Shown: positions 1 through 8,105 of the stretch, one piece after another
Position numbering within the stretch: position 1 is the stretch's first letter
Layout: every line of letters begins with the position of its first letter
Source: Candidatus Falkowiibacteriota bacterium
GTDB taxonomy: Bacteria > Patescibacteriota > Patescibacteriia > Patescibacteriales > UBA12465
NCBI GenBank assembly: GCA_026396875.1
Contig: JAPLVY010000008.1
Location: 1-41,089 of the forward strand
Reading direction: 5' to 3'
Length of the DNA: 41,089 nucleotides
Notes under the pieces: generated by a model
Told to the model about the DNA's origin: nothing
Database searches by the model: none
What the model saw: the letters and a program-made list of their open reading frames with translations, nothing else
Position numbers and translations under genes: made by a program

Positions 1-109
1 AAGAAGCCGTCTTAAAGGGTAGGGCCATCCCGGTCTCCGAATCGGCTAGCGCCAAACCCAAGCGCTTGCCGCCCCAATCAATTCCTAAATATTTTTTCGT
101 ATCTGCCAT
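1..109 (-). CDS. ruvX: RuvX/YqgF-family nuclease (putative pre-16S rRNA nuclease), 3' part outside window
   Basis: Only the first 36 codons are inside the window; the gene starts at 109 and runs off the left edge. The N-terminus has the family's first strand and acidic motif, GIDWGGKRLGLALAD, followed by a Gly and a Pro typical of the 'G-x-A-x-P' stretch. The leading Asp of GID is the first active-site acid of the RNase H-like fold in this family. Family members mature the 16S rRNA 5' end and were earlier described as Holliday junction resolvases. It lies 2 bp downstream of the map stop codon, so it is probably cotranscribed with map. The identification rests on the N-terminal motif alone. 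Confidence 0.8.
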   Translation of the reverse strand, partial: MADTKKYLGIDWGGKRLGLALADSETGMALPFKTAS

Positions 110-111
110 AT

Positions 112-783
112 TTATTCCAAAGTTAAGATTTCACAACCAGTAGCAGTTACTAGAATCGTGTGTTCAAAATGAGCACTCAAGCTTCCATCGGCGGTTTTAA
201 TGGTGAATTTATTTAACGGATCAATTTTTATTCTCCAGGTGCCAGAATTAATCATCGGCTCAACCGCCAAAACCATCCCCTCCTGCAAAACAATATTTTC
301 CGGATCATGATCAGGAATTTCATAATTAAAAACAGCTGGTTCTTCGTGGGCCAGATAACCAACTCCGTGGCCAACCAAATCACGAACTACCCCGTAACCA
401 TGGCGCTCGGCGTGATCTTGAATCACCTTCCCTAATACTGCCATTTTAAGACCTGGCTTGATTACTCTAATAATGCCCAAATCAATATCGACAATATCGC
501 CAGAGTTAAGAATTCTTCCGGGGGTTGCGGTGCCGTGCACCACTTCATCATTAATTGAGATACAGAGCATGTCGGGGAAGAAAATTCCTCCGCCCATCGG
601 GTAATCTTTAAAGGCCGGTCTCGCTCCTGCTTCTTCAGCTAGGCGACAGGCCAAGGCTTCCAGATCGGAAGTATTCACTCCCGGTTTTATTTCTTGACCA
701 ACCTTTTTCAGGATAGAATTCAAAATTTTCCCCCCTTCGCGGATTGCCCTGATTTCTTCTGGTTTTTTGATTAATTTATTCAT
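112..783 (-). CDS. map: Methionine aminopeptidase type I, internally shortened
   Basis: The product (223 aa) would remove the initiator Met from nascent proteins. Recognisable parts are VVHG (His83), DIVDIDLG (Asp101, first metal ligand), GHGVG (His139), HEEP (His146), AVEPMIN (Glu175) and FEHT (Glu207). The family is normally about 250-265 aa. Here DIDLGII runs straight into RVIKPGL, so roughly 35-40 residues are missing, including the G-D-T/M region that supplies the second metal-ligand Asp (Asp108 in E. coli). The deletion is in frame and the rest is intact. In many bacteria map lies inside the spc block next to secY; here it is 1.7 kb away, between ruvX and the DUF475 gene. Either this is a real variant with an altered metal site, or the DNA was collapsed in assembly. 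Confidence 0.9.
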   Translation of the reverse strand: MNKLIKKPEEIRAIREGGKILNSILKKVGQEIKPGVNTSDLEALACRLAEEAGARPAFKDYPMGGGIFFPDMLCISINDEVVHGTATPGRILNSGDIVDIDLGIIRVIKPGLKMAVLGKVIQDHAERHGYGVVRDLVGHGVGYLAHEEPAVFNYEIPDHDPENIVLQEGMVLAVEPMINSGTWRIKIDPLNKFTIKTADGSLSAHFEHTILVTATGCEILTLE

Positions 784-797
784 GAATTAATAATAAG

Positions 798-1721
798 TTA
801 TTTTCTCTTCAGTGCTAAGCGACTCTCACGAATGGAAAGTCCTAAAAAGACCACTAACAGTAGAACAGTGTTTAGAGGTGCCACCCAGAAAGGAAACTCG
901 TGACCAAAACTTTCAGCGATCATAATTGACCCTAAAAAGCCGATGGAATACATTGCACCATTTTTCAGGTAGGCAAATCTGGCGATTAGATTGACGCCGC
1001 GCACGGTGAATTCACGCACCACCCAGGCGCCCAAACCATTGCCAATAAGAATTAAAGGGACGCTCAAGGTGAAGGCGAAGGCGCCAATGACTCCGTCCAA
1101 AGAAAATGAGGCGTCGAGAACCTCCAAATAAAGAATTTTACTCCAAGCACTCATTGCTGAGCCACTAAGTAGCTGCTTCTCTTTCTCTTCGGAATTTTTT
1201 TTAAAACCGTCGGTAATAAAAAATGCAGAAACGCCAATGGTGGCCGCCAGGGCGAGCATTGGATTCTGTTTGAGGGCAAGATAAATAATACCCGTGGTCA
1301 AAACTGAAGTGACGGCATAGAACCAGGCCCCCTGACGATGAATAAACCCCTCAACCAAAAAGGCATATTTCTTCTCTTCCAAAAACAGCCAAGCTACCGC
1401 AACCAAGAGAAGATACATGCCACCTCCAAGTAAGAGTAATGGCTTGGATGCTTCCATGGAAGCCCTGACCATCTCACTACCGGAGAAGGTTGAACTCCAG
1501 ACTTGAGTAACAGAAAGGCTAGGATTGACTGCCCAGACAATAATAAATGGCAAGAGACCGCGGACCAGCACTACTGCGAATAATAACCCCCAAAACAAGA
1601 AGATCTTGCGGTACTTTTCGGGCATTGTTTTGAGAATATGTGCATTAACAATTGCATTGTCAATACTACTTATAACCTCAAAAAGGCAGAGACCGAAAAC
1701 TGTGATAATAATTGCCCACAT
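798..1721 (-). CDS. DUF475 family multi-pass membrane protein (TerC-like)
   Basis: This 307-aa integral membrane protein has about eight hydrophobic segments. Two acidic membrane motifs are typical of the DUF475/TerC-like group: EVISSIDNAIVNA near the N-terminus and LEVLDASFSLDGVIGAFA in the second half. The paired Glu/Asp/Asn residues in helices suggest metal-ion transport, but no substrate can be read from the sequence. I chose the ATG at 1721; a GTG at 1745 would add eight residues but would leave only about nine bases of leader after the predicted promoter. Map follows 14 bp downstream, so the two and ruvX probably form one transcript. Confidence 0.8.
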   Translation of the reverse strand: MWAIIITVFGLCLFEVISSIDNAIVNAHILKTMPEKYRKIFLFWGLLFAVVLVRGLLPFIIVWAVNPSLSVTQVWSSTFSGSEMVRASMEASKPLLLLGGGMYLLLVAVAWLFLEEKKYAFLVEGFIHRQGAWFYAVTSVLTTGIIYLALKQNPMLALAATIGVSAFFITDGFKKNSEEKEKQLLSGSAMSAWSKILYLEVLDASFSLDGVIGAFAFTLSVPLILIGNGLGAWVVREFTVRGVNLIARFAYLKNGAMYSIGFLGSIMIAESFGHEFPFWVAPLNTVLLLVVFLGLSIRESRLALKRK

Positions 1722-1760
1722 AAATTGATAAAATATAAAAAACACTTATAAAACCCCATT

Positions 1761-1769
1761 ATTATAGCA
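1761..1769 (-). promoter_or_regulatory. Extended -10 promoter for the DUF475-map-ruvX transcript
   Basis: On the minus strand the sequence reads TGCTATAAT, a perfect extended -10 element (TGn plus TATAAT). There is no clear -35 at 17-18 bp, which is normal for extended -10 promoters. The predicted start is near 1754, just upstream of the DUF475 gene. Confidence 0.6.
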
Positions 1770-1845
1770 TCAAACAAATGATTAATAAAGGAAGATCAAC
1801 TTAACTTAATAATTTTGCTAAAATCAAATAAATATCACCATATTA

Positions 1846-1874
1846 TTGACAATTTAACAATTATGTTTTATTAT
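1846..1874 (+). promoter_or_regulatory. Sigma-70-type promoter of the orphan gene at 1907
   Basis: TTGACA at 1846-1851 is separated by exactly 17 bases from TATTAT at 1869-1874. The start of transcription is expected near 1881, giving a leader of about 26 bases before the ATG at 1907. Confidence 0.8.
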
Positions 1875-1906
1875 TTAAGTATTCTTTTAAAAATACAGGA
1901 AAAATA

Positions 1907-2395
1907 ATGGGAACAAAAAACGGAGTAGATGACGCCCTACAACTTTATAGTAAAGTGATGGGTAAAAACGAGGATATTTCCTCTCTCGATGACATCGAGA
2001 TTTATTCAAAATTCACCGCAATTAAATGCATTGTGACCGATTTTGAGGGCTTAAAAAAGCCCGCTTTAATTTCAAAAATTGTTATTTGGGCTTCGATTGG
2101 CCAAGAAAGATTTGGAAACCACGGTTTTTTACTAAATCTTTCGGTAATAACTGAAGATAAGGATCGAATGCTACCAATAGCAAAGAGCCGTACTGGATGT
2201 GAAAAGATCTTTGAAACTTCGCGCTCTGAGTTAAAAATTACCAAGAGCAAGGACGGCAGTACATCTTTTGAAATAGATTTCGATTCTGAAAATGATTTAT
2301 CAATAATCACTGAATTGTGCAAATTAGCAATTAGTGAATTCAATGAAAATCTACCAGAAGAAGAAAAGCTGTTGATCCACATAAAAAACTTATAA
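1907..2395 (+). CDS. Hypothetical soluble protein, 162 aa
   Basis: I do not recognise this protein. It has no signal peptide or membrane segment, is rich in Lys, Glu, Ser and Ile, and has an acidic C-terminal third (NENLPEEEK). The pattern of alternating beta-like hydrophobic stretches and charged turns suggests a compact alpha/beta domain. It has a complete private transcription unit: a consensus promoter upstream, an AGGA ribosome-binding site at 1897-1900 (one of the few in the window), and a strong hairpin terminator directly after the stop codon. It is one of three plus-strand genes and stands beside the end of the ribosomal protein block, which suggests an accessory gene inserted between two conserved units. 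Confidence 0.75.
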   Translation: MGTKNGVDDALQLYSKVMGKNEDISSLDDIEIYSKFTAIKCIVTDFEGLKKPALISKIVIWASIGQERFGNHGFLLNLSVITEDKDRMLPIAKSRTGCEKIFETSRSELKITKSKDGSTSFEIDFDSENDLSIITELCKLAISEFNENLPEEEKLLIHIKNL

Positions 2396-2397
2396 AC

Positions 2398-2427
2398 AAA
2401 AAGACCATCAAACAAGATGGTCTTTTT
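2398..2427. terminator. Bidirectional intrinsic terminator between the orphan gene and secY
   Basis: A 12-bp perfect stem (AAAAAGACCATC with GATGGTCTTTTT) encloses a six-base loop. Runs of T occur on both strands, so it can end the plus-strand orphan transcript and the long minus-strand str-S10-spc transcript after secY. Confidence 0.9.
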
Positions 2428-2445
2428 AAAATATTTTGATAGATT

Positions 2446-3717
2446 CTAGATTCCGTCGTATTCTCTCATGGTGAGCTGTGCTTCAATCTGTTTTACAGTT
2501 TCAATTACCACAGAAACAACGATAAGCAAACTGGTACCACCAATCGCGAAAGCCTGAACGCCAGTAAAATACTTGGCGATTAAAGGCAGTACCGCGATTA
2601 AGCCCAAGAATAAAGCGCCGGCAAAGATAATCTTATGCGTAGTATAGGCTAGATAATCAGCAGTGTGCTTCCCTGGCCTAATACCTGGAATAAAACCGCC
2701 CTGTTTCTGTAAGTTTTCAGCAATTTGATCTGGGTGAAAAACAATTTCGGTATAGAAGTAGGTGAAAGCAAAAACCAAAATGAAATAAACAATACCGTAG
2801 AAAAGTTGATTGGCGAACAAATCAATCACCTGCTGGGAAAAATGAGCCAACCAAACACTGCGCGCATGAACGGTAAACTGAGCAATCATCGAAGGAAACA
2901 ACACCACAGAAATTGCGAAAATGATTGGAATTACTCCGGCCATATTCACGCGAAGTGGTAGGTGGCTAGAGGAGCCACCGAAAGCACGGTTGCCACGAAT
3001 TTGACGAGCATACTGCACTGGAATATTTCTCTGACCTTCATTAATGATAACAACACCGATGATAGTAATCAAACCGACAATTGCGAAACCAATCAGCATA
3101 AACAACTGACTAAAATCAAAGGTCTGAGAAATCTGGATGACTTTTTGAGGGATTACCGCAACGATACCAGCAAAAATTAGCAAAGAAATACCATTGCCGA
3201 TCTTCTTTTCAGAAATTAGCTCACCAATCCACATCAAAAGAACAGTACCAGCGGTGATTGTAATTACGATAGCCAAAAGGTCAAAAGGAGAGACTGCGCC
3301 GAGAATACCACTGGATGAACGACGGAGCAAAGCAATCATTCCATAAGCCTGCATAGCAGCCAACGGAACAGTGGCCCAACGGGTCCACATGTTAATCTTC
3401 TGGCGGCCAGACTCTTCTTTCTGCATTTCTTCAATTTTCGGTACAATCATGCCGAGAAGTTGGAAAATAATAGAAGAAGTAATGTAAGGAGCGATACCCA
3501 TCATTACAATGGAAAAATTCTCCATACCGCCACCGGAAAACAAATTCATCATTCCAAGGATCTGATTGTTATCAAATAAATTTTTGAGGGCAACTGCATT
3601 AACTCCCGGAATTGGGATATGAGCAGCCAGACGGAAAACTACCAGCATCAAGAGAACAAATAGGATGCTGCGGCGCAAATCTTTGGCCTTCCAAATTTGA
3701 TGTAATTTTTCAAACAT
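2446..3717 (-). CDS. secY: Protein translocase subunit SecY
   Basis: SecY (423 aa) is the channel subunit of the Sec translocon in the inner membrane. Ten hydrophobic helices can be counted. Family landmarks include IPIPGVN in the first periplasmic loop, the plug-region stretch LFSGGGMENFSIVMMGIAPYI, the cytoplasmic ESGRQKIN segment, and the conserved C5 loop with FHPDQIAENLQKQGGFIPGIRPG, which contacts SecA and the ribosome. The length is ordinary for the family. It is the last gene of the spc block, 45 bp after rplO, and is followed by a terminator. Adk and map, which often follow secY, are not present here. It ends in TAG. Confidence 0.97.
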   Translation of the reverse strand: MFEKLHQIWKAKDLRRSILFVLLMLVVFRLAAHIPIPGVNAVALKNLFDNNQILGMMNLFSGGGMENFSIVMMGIAPYITSSIIFQLLGMIVPKIEEMQKEESGRQKINMWTRWATVPLAAMQAYGMIALLRRSSSGILGAVSPFDLLAIVITITAGTVLLMWIGELISEKKIGNGISLLIFAGIVAVIPQKVIQISQTFDFSQLFMLIGFAIVGLITIIGVVIINEGQRNIPVQYARQIRGNRAFGGSSSHLPLRVNMAGVIPIIFAISVVLFPSMIAQFTVHARSVWLAHFSQQVIDLFANQLFYGIVYFILVFAFTYFYTEIVFHPDQIAENLQKQGGFIPGIRPGKHTADYLAYTTHKIIFAGALFLGLIAVLPLIAKYFTGVQAFAIGGTSLLIVVSVVIETVKQIEAQLTMREYDGI

Positions 3718-3762
3718 ATAAGCAATACTAAAGGCGCCGCGCAGAACGCGACGCTTGAAGTG

Positions 3763-4170
3763 TTATAATTGAGTTTTTACGGATTCGCTCATCTTAACCC
3801 CCTTGAATTCAACCTTCACAGTTAACTTTTCTTTTCCAAGAATCTTTACCGGTAAAGAGGTGCGAGAAATGATGTTTCTTTCAAATAAAGATGCAACGCT
3901 AACTGTTTCTCCGTCTTTATAATTGAGATTGATCAATTTAACATTTACCACCTGGTTCTTATCCTGCAAAGACTTGAAGCCGCGGGACTTTGGAGTCTGG
4001 AGCAATTGTTGTCTCATACCAAGGCGTTTCAGGTTGCTGACGCCAGAGCGAGATTTCTGTCCTTTCTGACCGCGAGTACTGTAAGTACCATGCCCGGAAG
4101 CGTTACCGCGCCCTACTCTTTTGCGATCCTTTTTGCCGCTAGAAGCGGGTATGGAGTTTAATGACAACAT
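3763..4170 (-). CDS. rplO: 50S ribosomal protein L15
   Basis: L15 (135 aa) is a 23S rRNA-binding assembly protein of the large subunit. The N-terminus carries the diagnostic glycine/arginine-rich region (KKDRKRVGRGNASGHG, then RGQKGQKSRSG), which penetrates the rRNA core. It follows rpsE after only 29 bp. In most bacteria rpmD (L30) lies exactly in this position, and no reading frame for it exists here. Confidence 0.97.
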   Translation of the reverse strand: MLSLNSIPASSGKKDRKRVGRGNASGHGTYSTRGQKGQKSRSGVSNLKRLGMRQQLLQTPKSRGFKSLQDKNQVVNVKLINLNYKDGETVSVASLFERNIISRTSLPVKILGKEKLTVKVEFKGVKMSESVKTQL

Positions 4171-4199
4171 ACTGTTATGATGAAATTTAATTTATATAA

Positions 4200-4814
4200 T
4201 TATTCTTTTTCAGCGACCACAACTGTTTCGGTCTTTTTCTCAACTACTGGAACATTTTTGGTTCTTAAAGCAGAAAGGGCCTTAATGGTACAACGAGCGT
4301 TATTTAATTTGTTGTTGCCACCCAAAGTTTTACTAGTAACATTGTTGACACCAGCTAACTCCAAGATAACTCGAGCGACTCCACCAGCAATAATTCCCTT
4401 TCCTTTTTTGGCTGGTTTGAAAATAATGCGGGAAGCACCAATGTGGCCAAGAACTTCGTGAGGGATAGTCTCGTTAACCATAGTAACGGTGATCATGTCT
4501 CTTTTGGCGCGATTAACTGCTTTGTTAACTGCCATAGTGACATCAGCTCCCTTGCCTACTCCGACGCCAATCTTGCCTTTTCGGTCGCCAATAGCAACGC
4601 AGGTGCGGAAATTCATTCTTTTACCACCGGCCATCACGCGAGTAACGCGAGCAACATCAAGAATGCGCTGCTCAAACTCATCGCGAGGTTTCTCTCGGTC
4701 ATTATTTCTTCTTGGACCACGAGCACCACCAGTATTGCGGCGTTTGTCTCCTCCAGTAGCTGGTTGAGTGGCGGGTTTATTTTGGGTGGCTTGATTTTTA
4801 TTTTCGTCAGACAT
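4200..4814 (-). CDS. rpsE: 30S ribosomal protein S5, with basic N-terminal extension
   Basis: S5 (204 aa) contributes to mRNA entry and decoding accuracy. The double-stranded RNA-binding-like domain begins around residue 48 (EQRILDVARVTRVMAGGKRMNF), followed by VAIGDRKGKIGVGVGKG and the C-terminal domain with HEVLGHIGASRI. About 45 residues before the core form a low-complexity Gln/Asn/Arg/Gly tail, longer than in E. coli S5 (167 aa). A second tail of about 20 residues rich in Lys, Val and Glu closes the protein. Neighbours are rplR and rplO, as in the canonical spc operon. Confidence 0.97.
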   Translation of the reverse strand: MSDENKNQATQNKPATQPATGGDKRRNTGGARGPRRNNDREKPRDEFEQRILDVARVTRVMAGGKRMNFRTCVAIGDRKGKIGVGVGKGADVTMAVNKAVNRAKRDMITVTMVNETIPHEVLGHIGASRIIFKPAKKGKGIIAGGVARVILELAGVNNVTSKTLGGNNKLNNARCTIKALSALRTKNVPVVEKKTETVVVAEKE

Positions 4815-4844
4815 AAATATAAATTTAAGACTTTAGCTTTAAGA

Positions 4845-5198
4845 TTAGCACACAATCCCCGATTCGCGCAAAGCGTCGGCAACCGCCTGTACTCTGCCGT
4901 GGTAACGGTTCGCGCCGCGGTCAAAGACCACCATGGTAACGCCTAAAGATTTAGCTTTTTCAGCAATCATCTTACCAGCTTCACGAGAAATCTCAGTTTT
5001 GGTGCCCTTGGTTTTCACTTCACGAGTATTGACACTCGCTAAAGTTTTACCTAAAACATCGTCAATTAACTGAAGATTCATGCCACGAAGTGAGCGAAAA
5101 ACACTCAAACGAGGACGCTCGGCAGTACCGCTAATTTTGGAGCGGATCTTGCGATGAAGACGATTCTTCTTTTCTTGTAAGGCTTTTTGGGTGTTCAT
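4845..5198 (-). CDS. rplR: 50S ribosomal protein L18
   Basis: L18 (117 aa) binds 5S rRNA in the central protuberance. It has the basic N-terminus ([24 protein letters not shown]) and the C-terminal [24 protein letters not shown] motif, a close match to the bacterial consensus. The length is typical. It lies between rplF (19 bp upstream) and rpsE (30 bp downstream). Confidence 0.97.
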   Translation of the reverse strand: MNTQKALQEKKNRLHRKIRSKISGTAERPRLSVFRSLRGMNLQLIDDVLGKTLASVNTREVKTKGTKTEISREAGKMIAEKAKSLGVTMVVFDRGANRYHGRVQAVADALRESGIVC

Positions 5199-5217
5199 AT
5201 TATTTCACAAATGCTAA

Positions 5218-5763
5218 TTATTTACCTTTAGCGGCCGACTTACCAGCCTTACGTCTAATAACTTCAGTAGTATACTTAACGCCTTTTCCTTTATAAGGTT
5301 CTGGCTTACGGAATTTTCTAATTTTATAAGCAGTGTTACCAACTAATTCATTACTGATTCCACTAATGGAAATTACGTTGGCCTCAACAGTGGCATCGAT
5401 GCCTTCCGGAAGAGCAAACTCAATTGGGTGAGAATAACCTAAGCTGAGATTGAGTTTTCGTCCAGCAACGTTAGCACGATAACCAACACCATTGATCTCT
5501 AGCTTCTTAACGAAACCGACGCTAACACCGGTAACCATGTTGTTGATTAGACCGCGGAATAAACCCCAGAAAGCGCGTTGCTTCGGTGCGGTAGTATCTT
5601 CAACGGAAACCGAGATTTCCTTTTCGTTAAGAGTCAGGAGGACTGGTTTTTTGATTTCACGCTTCAACTCGCCTTTCGGACCCTTGATCGTTAAAATATT
5701 ATTATCCAGAGAGGCAGTAACACCTGCTGGCAGATTAATTGCTAATTTTCCTAATCGTGACAT
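5218..5763 (-). CDS. rplF: 50S ribosomal protein L6
   Basis: L6 (181 aa) sits near the GTPase-associated region of the large subunit. Two tandem L6 folds are visible: the first with KGPKGEL and KQRAFWGLFRGLINNMV, the second with LGYSHPIEF and the signature PEPYKGKGVKYTTEVIRRKAGK near the end. The length is normal. Rps8 lies immediately upstream and rplR downstream. Confidence 0.97.
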   Translation of the reverse strand: MSRLGKLAINLPAGVTASLDNNILTIKGPKGELKREIKKPVLLTLNEKEISVSVEDTTAPKQRAFWGLFRGLINNMVTGVSVGFVKKLEINGVGYRANVAGRKLNLSLGYSHPIEFALPEGIDATVEANVISISGISNELVGNTAYKIRKFRKPEPYKGKGVKYTTEVIRRKAGKSAAKGK

Positions 5764-5785
5764 ATGTTTAAAATTCTATTAGTAA

Positions 5786-6196
5786 TTAGAAGATCTCGCC
5801 GAGTACCTCGCCGCCGATTTTTTCTTTTCGAGCTTCGCGATTAGTCATTAAGCCACGAGAAGTAGACAGAATGGCGATACCAAAGTTATTTAAAACTGTT
5901 GGAACGTGGTCTTTGTCAACATAAATCCTCAAACCTGGTTTGCTGATTCTCTTGATCGTGCTGATGCTTGGACGACCGCTTTTCTGATATTTCAAAACGA
6001 TTCGCAGTTCATCAAAACCGGCCTTCTTGCCAGGAGTGGCAGGAGAAAGCACCTCAGCCTTTTTGACCCAGCCTTCCTTCTCCATAATTTTGGCGATTTC
6101 AAGCTTGATCTTGCTCAAAGGCAGAACGATTTCAGCCTTTTTAACGGCCGAAGCGTTTCTGATTCTGGTGAACATGTCTGCGATTGGATCTGTCAT
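5786..6196 (-). CDS. rpsH: 30S ribosomal protein S8
   Basis: S8 (136 aa) is a primary 16S rRNA-binding protein. It begins with MTDPIADMFTRIRNA and ends with the family signature GIAILSTSRGLMTNREARKEKIGGEVLGEIF, the RNA-contacting serine-rich loop. In E. coli S8 represses the spc operon by binding near rplE; I see no convincing S8-like stem at the rplE start here. Confidence 0.97.
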   Translation of the reverse strand: MTDPIADMFTRIRNASAVKKAEIVLPLSKIKLEIAKIMEKEGWVKKAEVLSPATPGKKAGFDELRIVLKYQKSGRPSISTIKRISKPGLRIYVDKDHVPTVLNNFGIAILSTSRGLMTNREARKEKIGGEVLGEIF

Positions 6197-6241
6197 ATTT
6201 TTTGGGTAATAATATTTTTATCTTTTTTACCGGAGCCGGAA

Positions 6242-6427
6242 CTACCAGCTGGATTTTGTGATGCCCGGCAAATCACCGTTATTGGCTAATTCACGAAAAC
6301 AAATACGGCAAAGACCGAAGTCGCGCATGTAGCCGTGGTTGCGGCCGCAGCGCCAACAACGATTGATTTTTCTCGTGGAAAACTTTGGTTTTCTTTTTGC
6401 TTTAACAATTAATGCAGTTCTTGCCAT
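6242..6427 (-). CDS. rpsN: 30S ribosomal protein S14, zinc-binding (type Z)
   Basis: This is the short, zinc-containing form of S14 (61 aa against about 100 aa for the zinc-free form). Two CxxC pairs are visible, CWRC and CRIC, spaced as in Thermus and Bacillus type-Z proteins, with the [10 protein letters not shown] segment between them. It ends with KSSW and a TAG stop, as is common for the family. It lies 12 bp after rplE. Confidence 0.97.
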   Translation of the reverse strand: MARTALIVKAKRKPKFSTRKINRCWRCGRNHGYMRDFGLCRICFRELANNGDLPGITKSSW

Positions 6428-6439
6428 ATCAATTAATGA

Positions 6440-6985
6440 TTATTGGTTCTTTTTGAAAGGGAAACCGAGAAGCTTGAATAATTCAAGACCTTCTTCCTTA
6501 TTTCTAGCGCTAGTAGCGATACATACTTCTAAGCCGAAAAGATTATCGGCGTCTTCGGCTCTGATTTCCGGGAAACAACTTTGATCCTTGAAGCCGATAG
6601 TGATATTACCTTTGTTATCAATGGAGGTGTCGCTAATGCCGCGGAAATCGCGCACGCGAGGGAAGGTAACGTTGATTAACTTATTTAAGAAATCATTCAT
6701 TCTCTGTCCGCGCAAAGTAACGGTGGAGCCGATAATCATTCCCTCTCTAATCTTAAAGGCAGAAATGGATTTTTTGGCTTTTGACATCATTGGCTTCTGT
6801 CCGGCAATTTTTTCCAAGCTGGTTTCAACATTAGTCTGATATTCCTTTTCCTTGGTATGTTTGCCGAAACCAACGTTAAGGACTACCTTGTTGATTTTTG
6901 GCACCAAAACTTGATTCTTAAAACCAAATTTTTCCTTTAAACCAGGAACGGCGACGTTTTTATATTGTTCTTTGATATTAATCAT
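6440..6985 (-). CDS. rplE: 50S ribosomal protein L5
   Basis: L5 (181 aa) binds 5S rRNA and contacts the P-site tRNA and S13 across the subunit interface. Visible motifs are VLNVGFGKH, the GQKPMMSKAKKSISAFKIREGM stretch with the conserved basic loop, VTLRGQRMNDFLNKLI and the FPEI segment. The length matches the family, and the start ATG at 6985 gives the expected MINIKEQYK N-terminus. Confidence 0.97.
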   Translation of the reverse strand: MINIKEQYKNVAVPGLKEKFGFKNQVLVPKINKVVLNVGFGKHTKEKEYQTNVETSLEKIAGQKPMMSKAKKSISAFKIREGMIIGSTVTLRGQRMNDFLNKLINVTFPRVRDFRGISDTSIDNKGNITIGFKDQSCFPEIRAEDADNLFGLEVCIATSARNKEEGLELFKLLGFPFKKNQ

Positions 6986-7012
6986 ATTGATTGGTCAATG
7001 TTAGCTCGAAAC

Positions 7013-7339
7013 TTATTCAATAGTTTCACCGCATTTTTTACAGATACGGAACTTCTGATCCTTCTTCCCTGCTTCTCCTTTAACAATCTTGCTGGCGATT
7101 CTTGTTTGTTTGCCGCATTTTGGGCAGACCAGAGCGACGTTAGAAAGATTAATGAAAGATGGAAATTCAATGCGTTGACCTTTTTCGCCAGCGCGACGTG
7201 GGCGCAAATGCTTGACCAAAAGATTCAAGCCTTCAACGCTAACGCGGCCAGAACTAGGCATCATCTGCAAAACCTTACCGGTTTTACCGTTGTCTTTGCC
7301 GGCCAAAATTTTTACTTTATCTCCTTTTTTGATTGACAT
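7013..7339 (-). CDS. rplX: 50S ribosomal protein L24 with C-terminal zinc-ribbon cysteines
   Basis: L24 (108 aa) initiates 50S assembly. The KOW motif appears at once: MSIKKGDKVKILAGKDNGKTGKV. I placed the start at the ATG at 7339, because the ten residues upstream (from 7369) do not belong to the family. The C-terminal half has two cysteine pairs, CPKC and CKKC, forming a zinc-ribbon-like module. E. coli L24 lacks it, but it occurs in many other bacteria. Confidence 0.95.
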   Translation of the reverse strand: MSIKKGDKVKILAGKDNGKTGKVLQMMPSSGRVSVEGLNLLVKHLRPRRAGEKGQRIEFPSFINLSNVALVCPKCGKQTRIASKIVKGEAGKKDQKFRICKKCGETIE

Positions 7340-7370
7340 ATTTTTGAAAACTTTTAAGCTCCGTAACAAA

Positions 7371-7745
7371 TTATAAAACTTCAGGAGCGAGCGAAGCGAT
7401 TTTTACAAAACCAGCACGGCGAACTTCACGAGCTACCGGACCAAAAATTCTCGTACCTTTTGGATCTTTTTTATCCTTATCAACAATAACCACGCAAGCG
7501 TTGTCATCGAAACGTAAATAGGAACCATCCTGACGGCGAATTTCTTTCTTAGTACGAACAACTACCGCTTTAATGATATCGCCCTTCTTGATGGCAGCGT
7601 GAGGAACGGCCGATTGGACAGCACAGACAATAATATCGCCAACGCGTGCATAACGTTTTCTATAACCGCCAGAAACTCGGATGCACATTACTTCTTTGGC
7701 GCCAGAGTTATCGGCTGCTTTTAATACAGTTTGAACTTGAATCAT
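7371..7745 (-). CDS. rplN: 50S ribosomal protein L14
   Basis: L14 (124 aa) lies at the subunit interface and forms an intersubunit bridge. It opens with [27 protein letters not shown] and has the signature [48 protein letters not shown], essentially the consensus. The closing VARE-R-G-F-KI-SLAPEVL is intact. Confidence 0.97.
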   Translation of the reverse strand: MIQVQTVLKAADNSGAKEVMCIRVSGGYRKRYARVGDIIVCAVQSAVPHAAIKKGDIIKAVVVRTKKEIRRQDGSYLRFDDNACVVIVDKDKKDPKGTRIFGPVAREVRRAGFVKIASLAPEVL

Positions 7746-7755
7746 ATCTTTACAA

Positions 7756-8097
7756 TTATTTGATTACTCTCCAGCGCTTATCGCGGCTCATTGGGCGACA
7801 TTCGACAAAGGTAACTTTATCACCGGTCTTGAATTCGTTCTTTTCGTCATGAACTTTATAGCGGCTGCTGACGGTGAATCTCTTTTTATACTTTGGATCA
7901 AGCTTAACACGCTCCACTAAAACTACGATGGTCTTATCGTTTTTGTCGCTAACAACCACGCCGCTGAATTTTTTGCGGATAGTTTCTTTTTCGGGAGCGG
8001 CAACTGGAGCAACGCGCTTTGGCTGCATAGCTTTCTTCGCTACAACCTTTTTGGCGTCAGTTTTAATAGTTTTGGTGGCGGTTTTTTTGTCGGCCAT
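7756..8097 (-). CDS. rpsQ: 30S ribosomal protein S17 with Lys/Ala-rich N-terminal extension
   Basis: S17 (113 aa) is a primary 16S rRNA binder with an OB fold. The core starts near residue 40 ([23 protein letters not shown]) and ends KRWRVIK; it contains the conserved [28 protein letters not shown] segment. The first 38 residues are a Lys/Ala/Thr/Val tail absent from ordinary S17 (about 84 aa). The tail resembles the low-complexity tails of other ribosomal proteins in the window and is probably disordered. Confidence 0.96.
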   Translation of the reverse strand: MADKKTATKTIKTDAKKVVAKKAMQPKRVAPVAAPEKETIRKKFSGVVVSDKNDKTIVVLVERVKLDPKYKKRFTVSSRYKVHDEKNEFKTGDKVTFVECRPMSRDKRWRVIK

Positions 8098-8105
8098 ATG
8101 ATTAA

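Noticed and set aside
1525-1728. Plus-strand open frame inside the DUF475 gene (and dozens of similar open frames opposite ribosomal genes)
   Set aside because: They lie antisense to well-supported genes, have unnatural composition and no ribosome-binding site or family motif.
4634-4924. Open frame overlapping rpsE and rplR on the same strand
   Set aside because: It is an out-of-frame shadow of two certain ribosomal genes.
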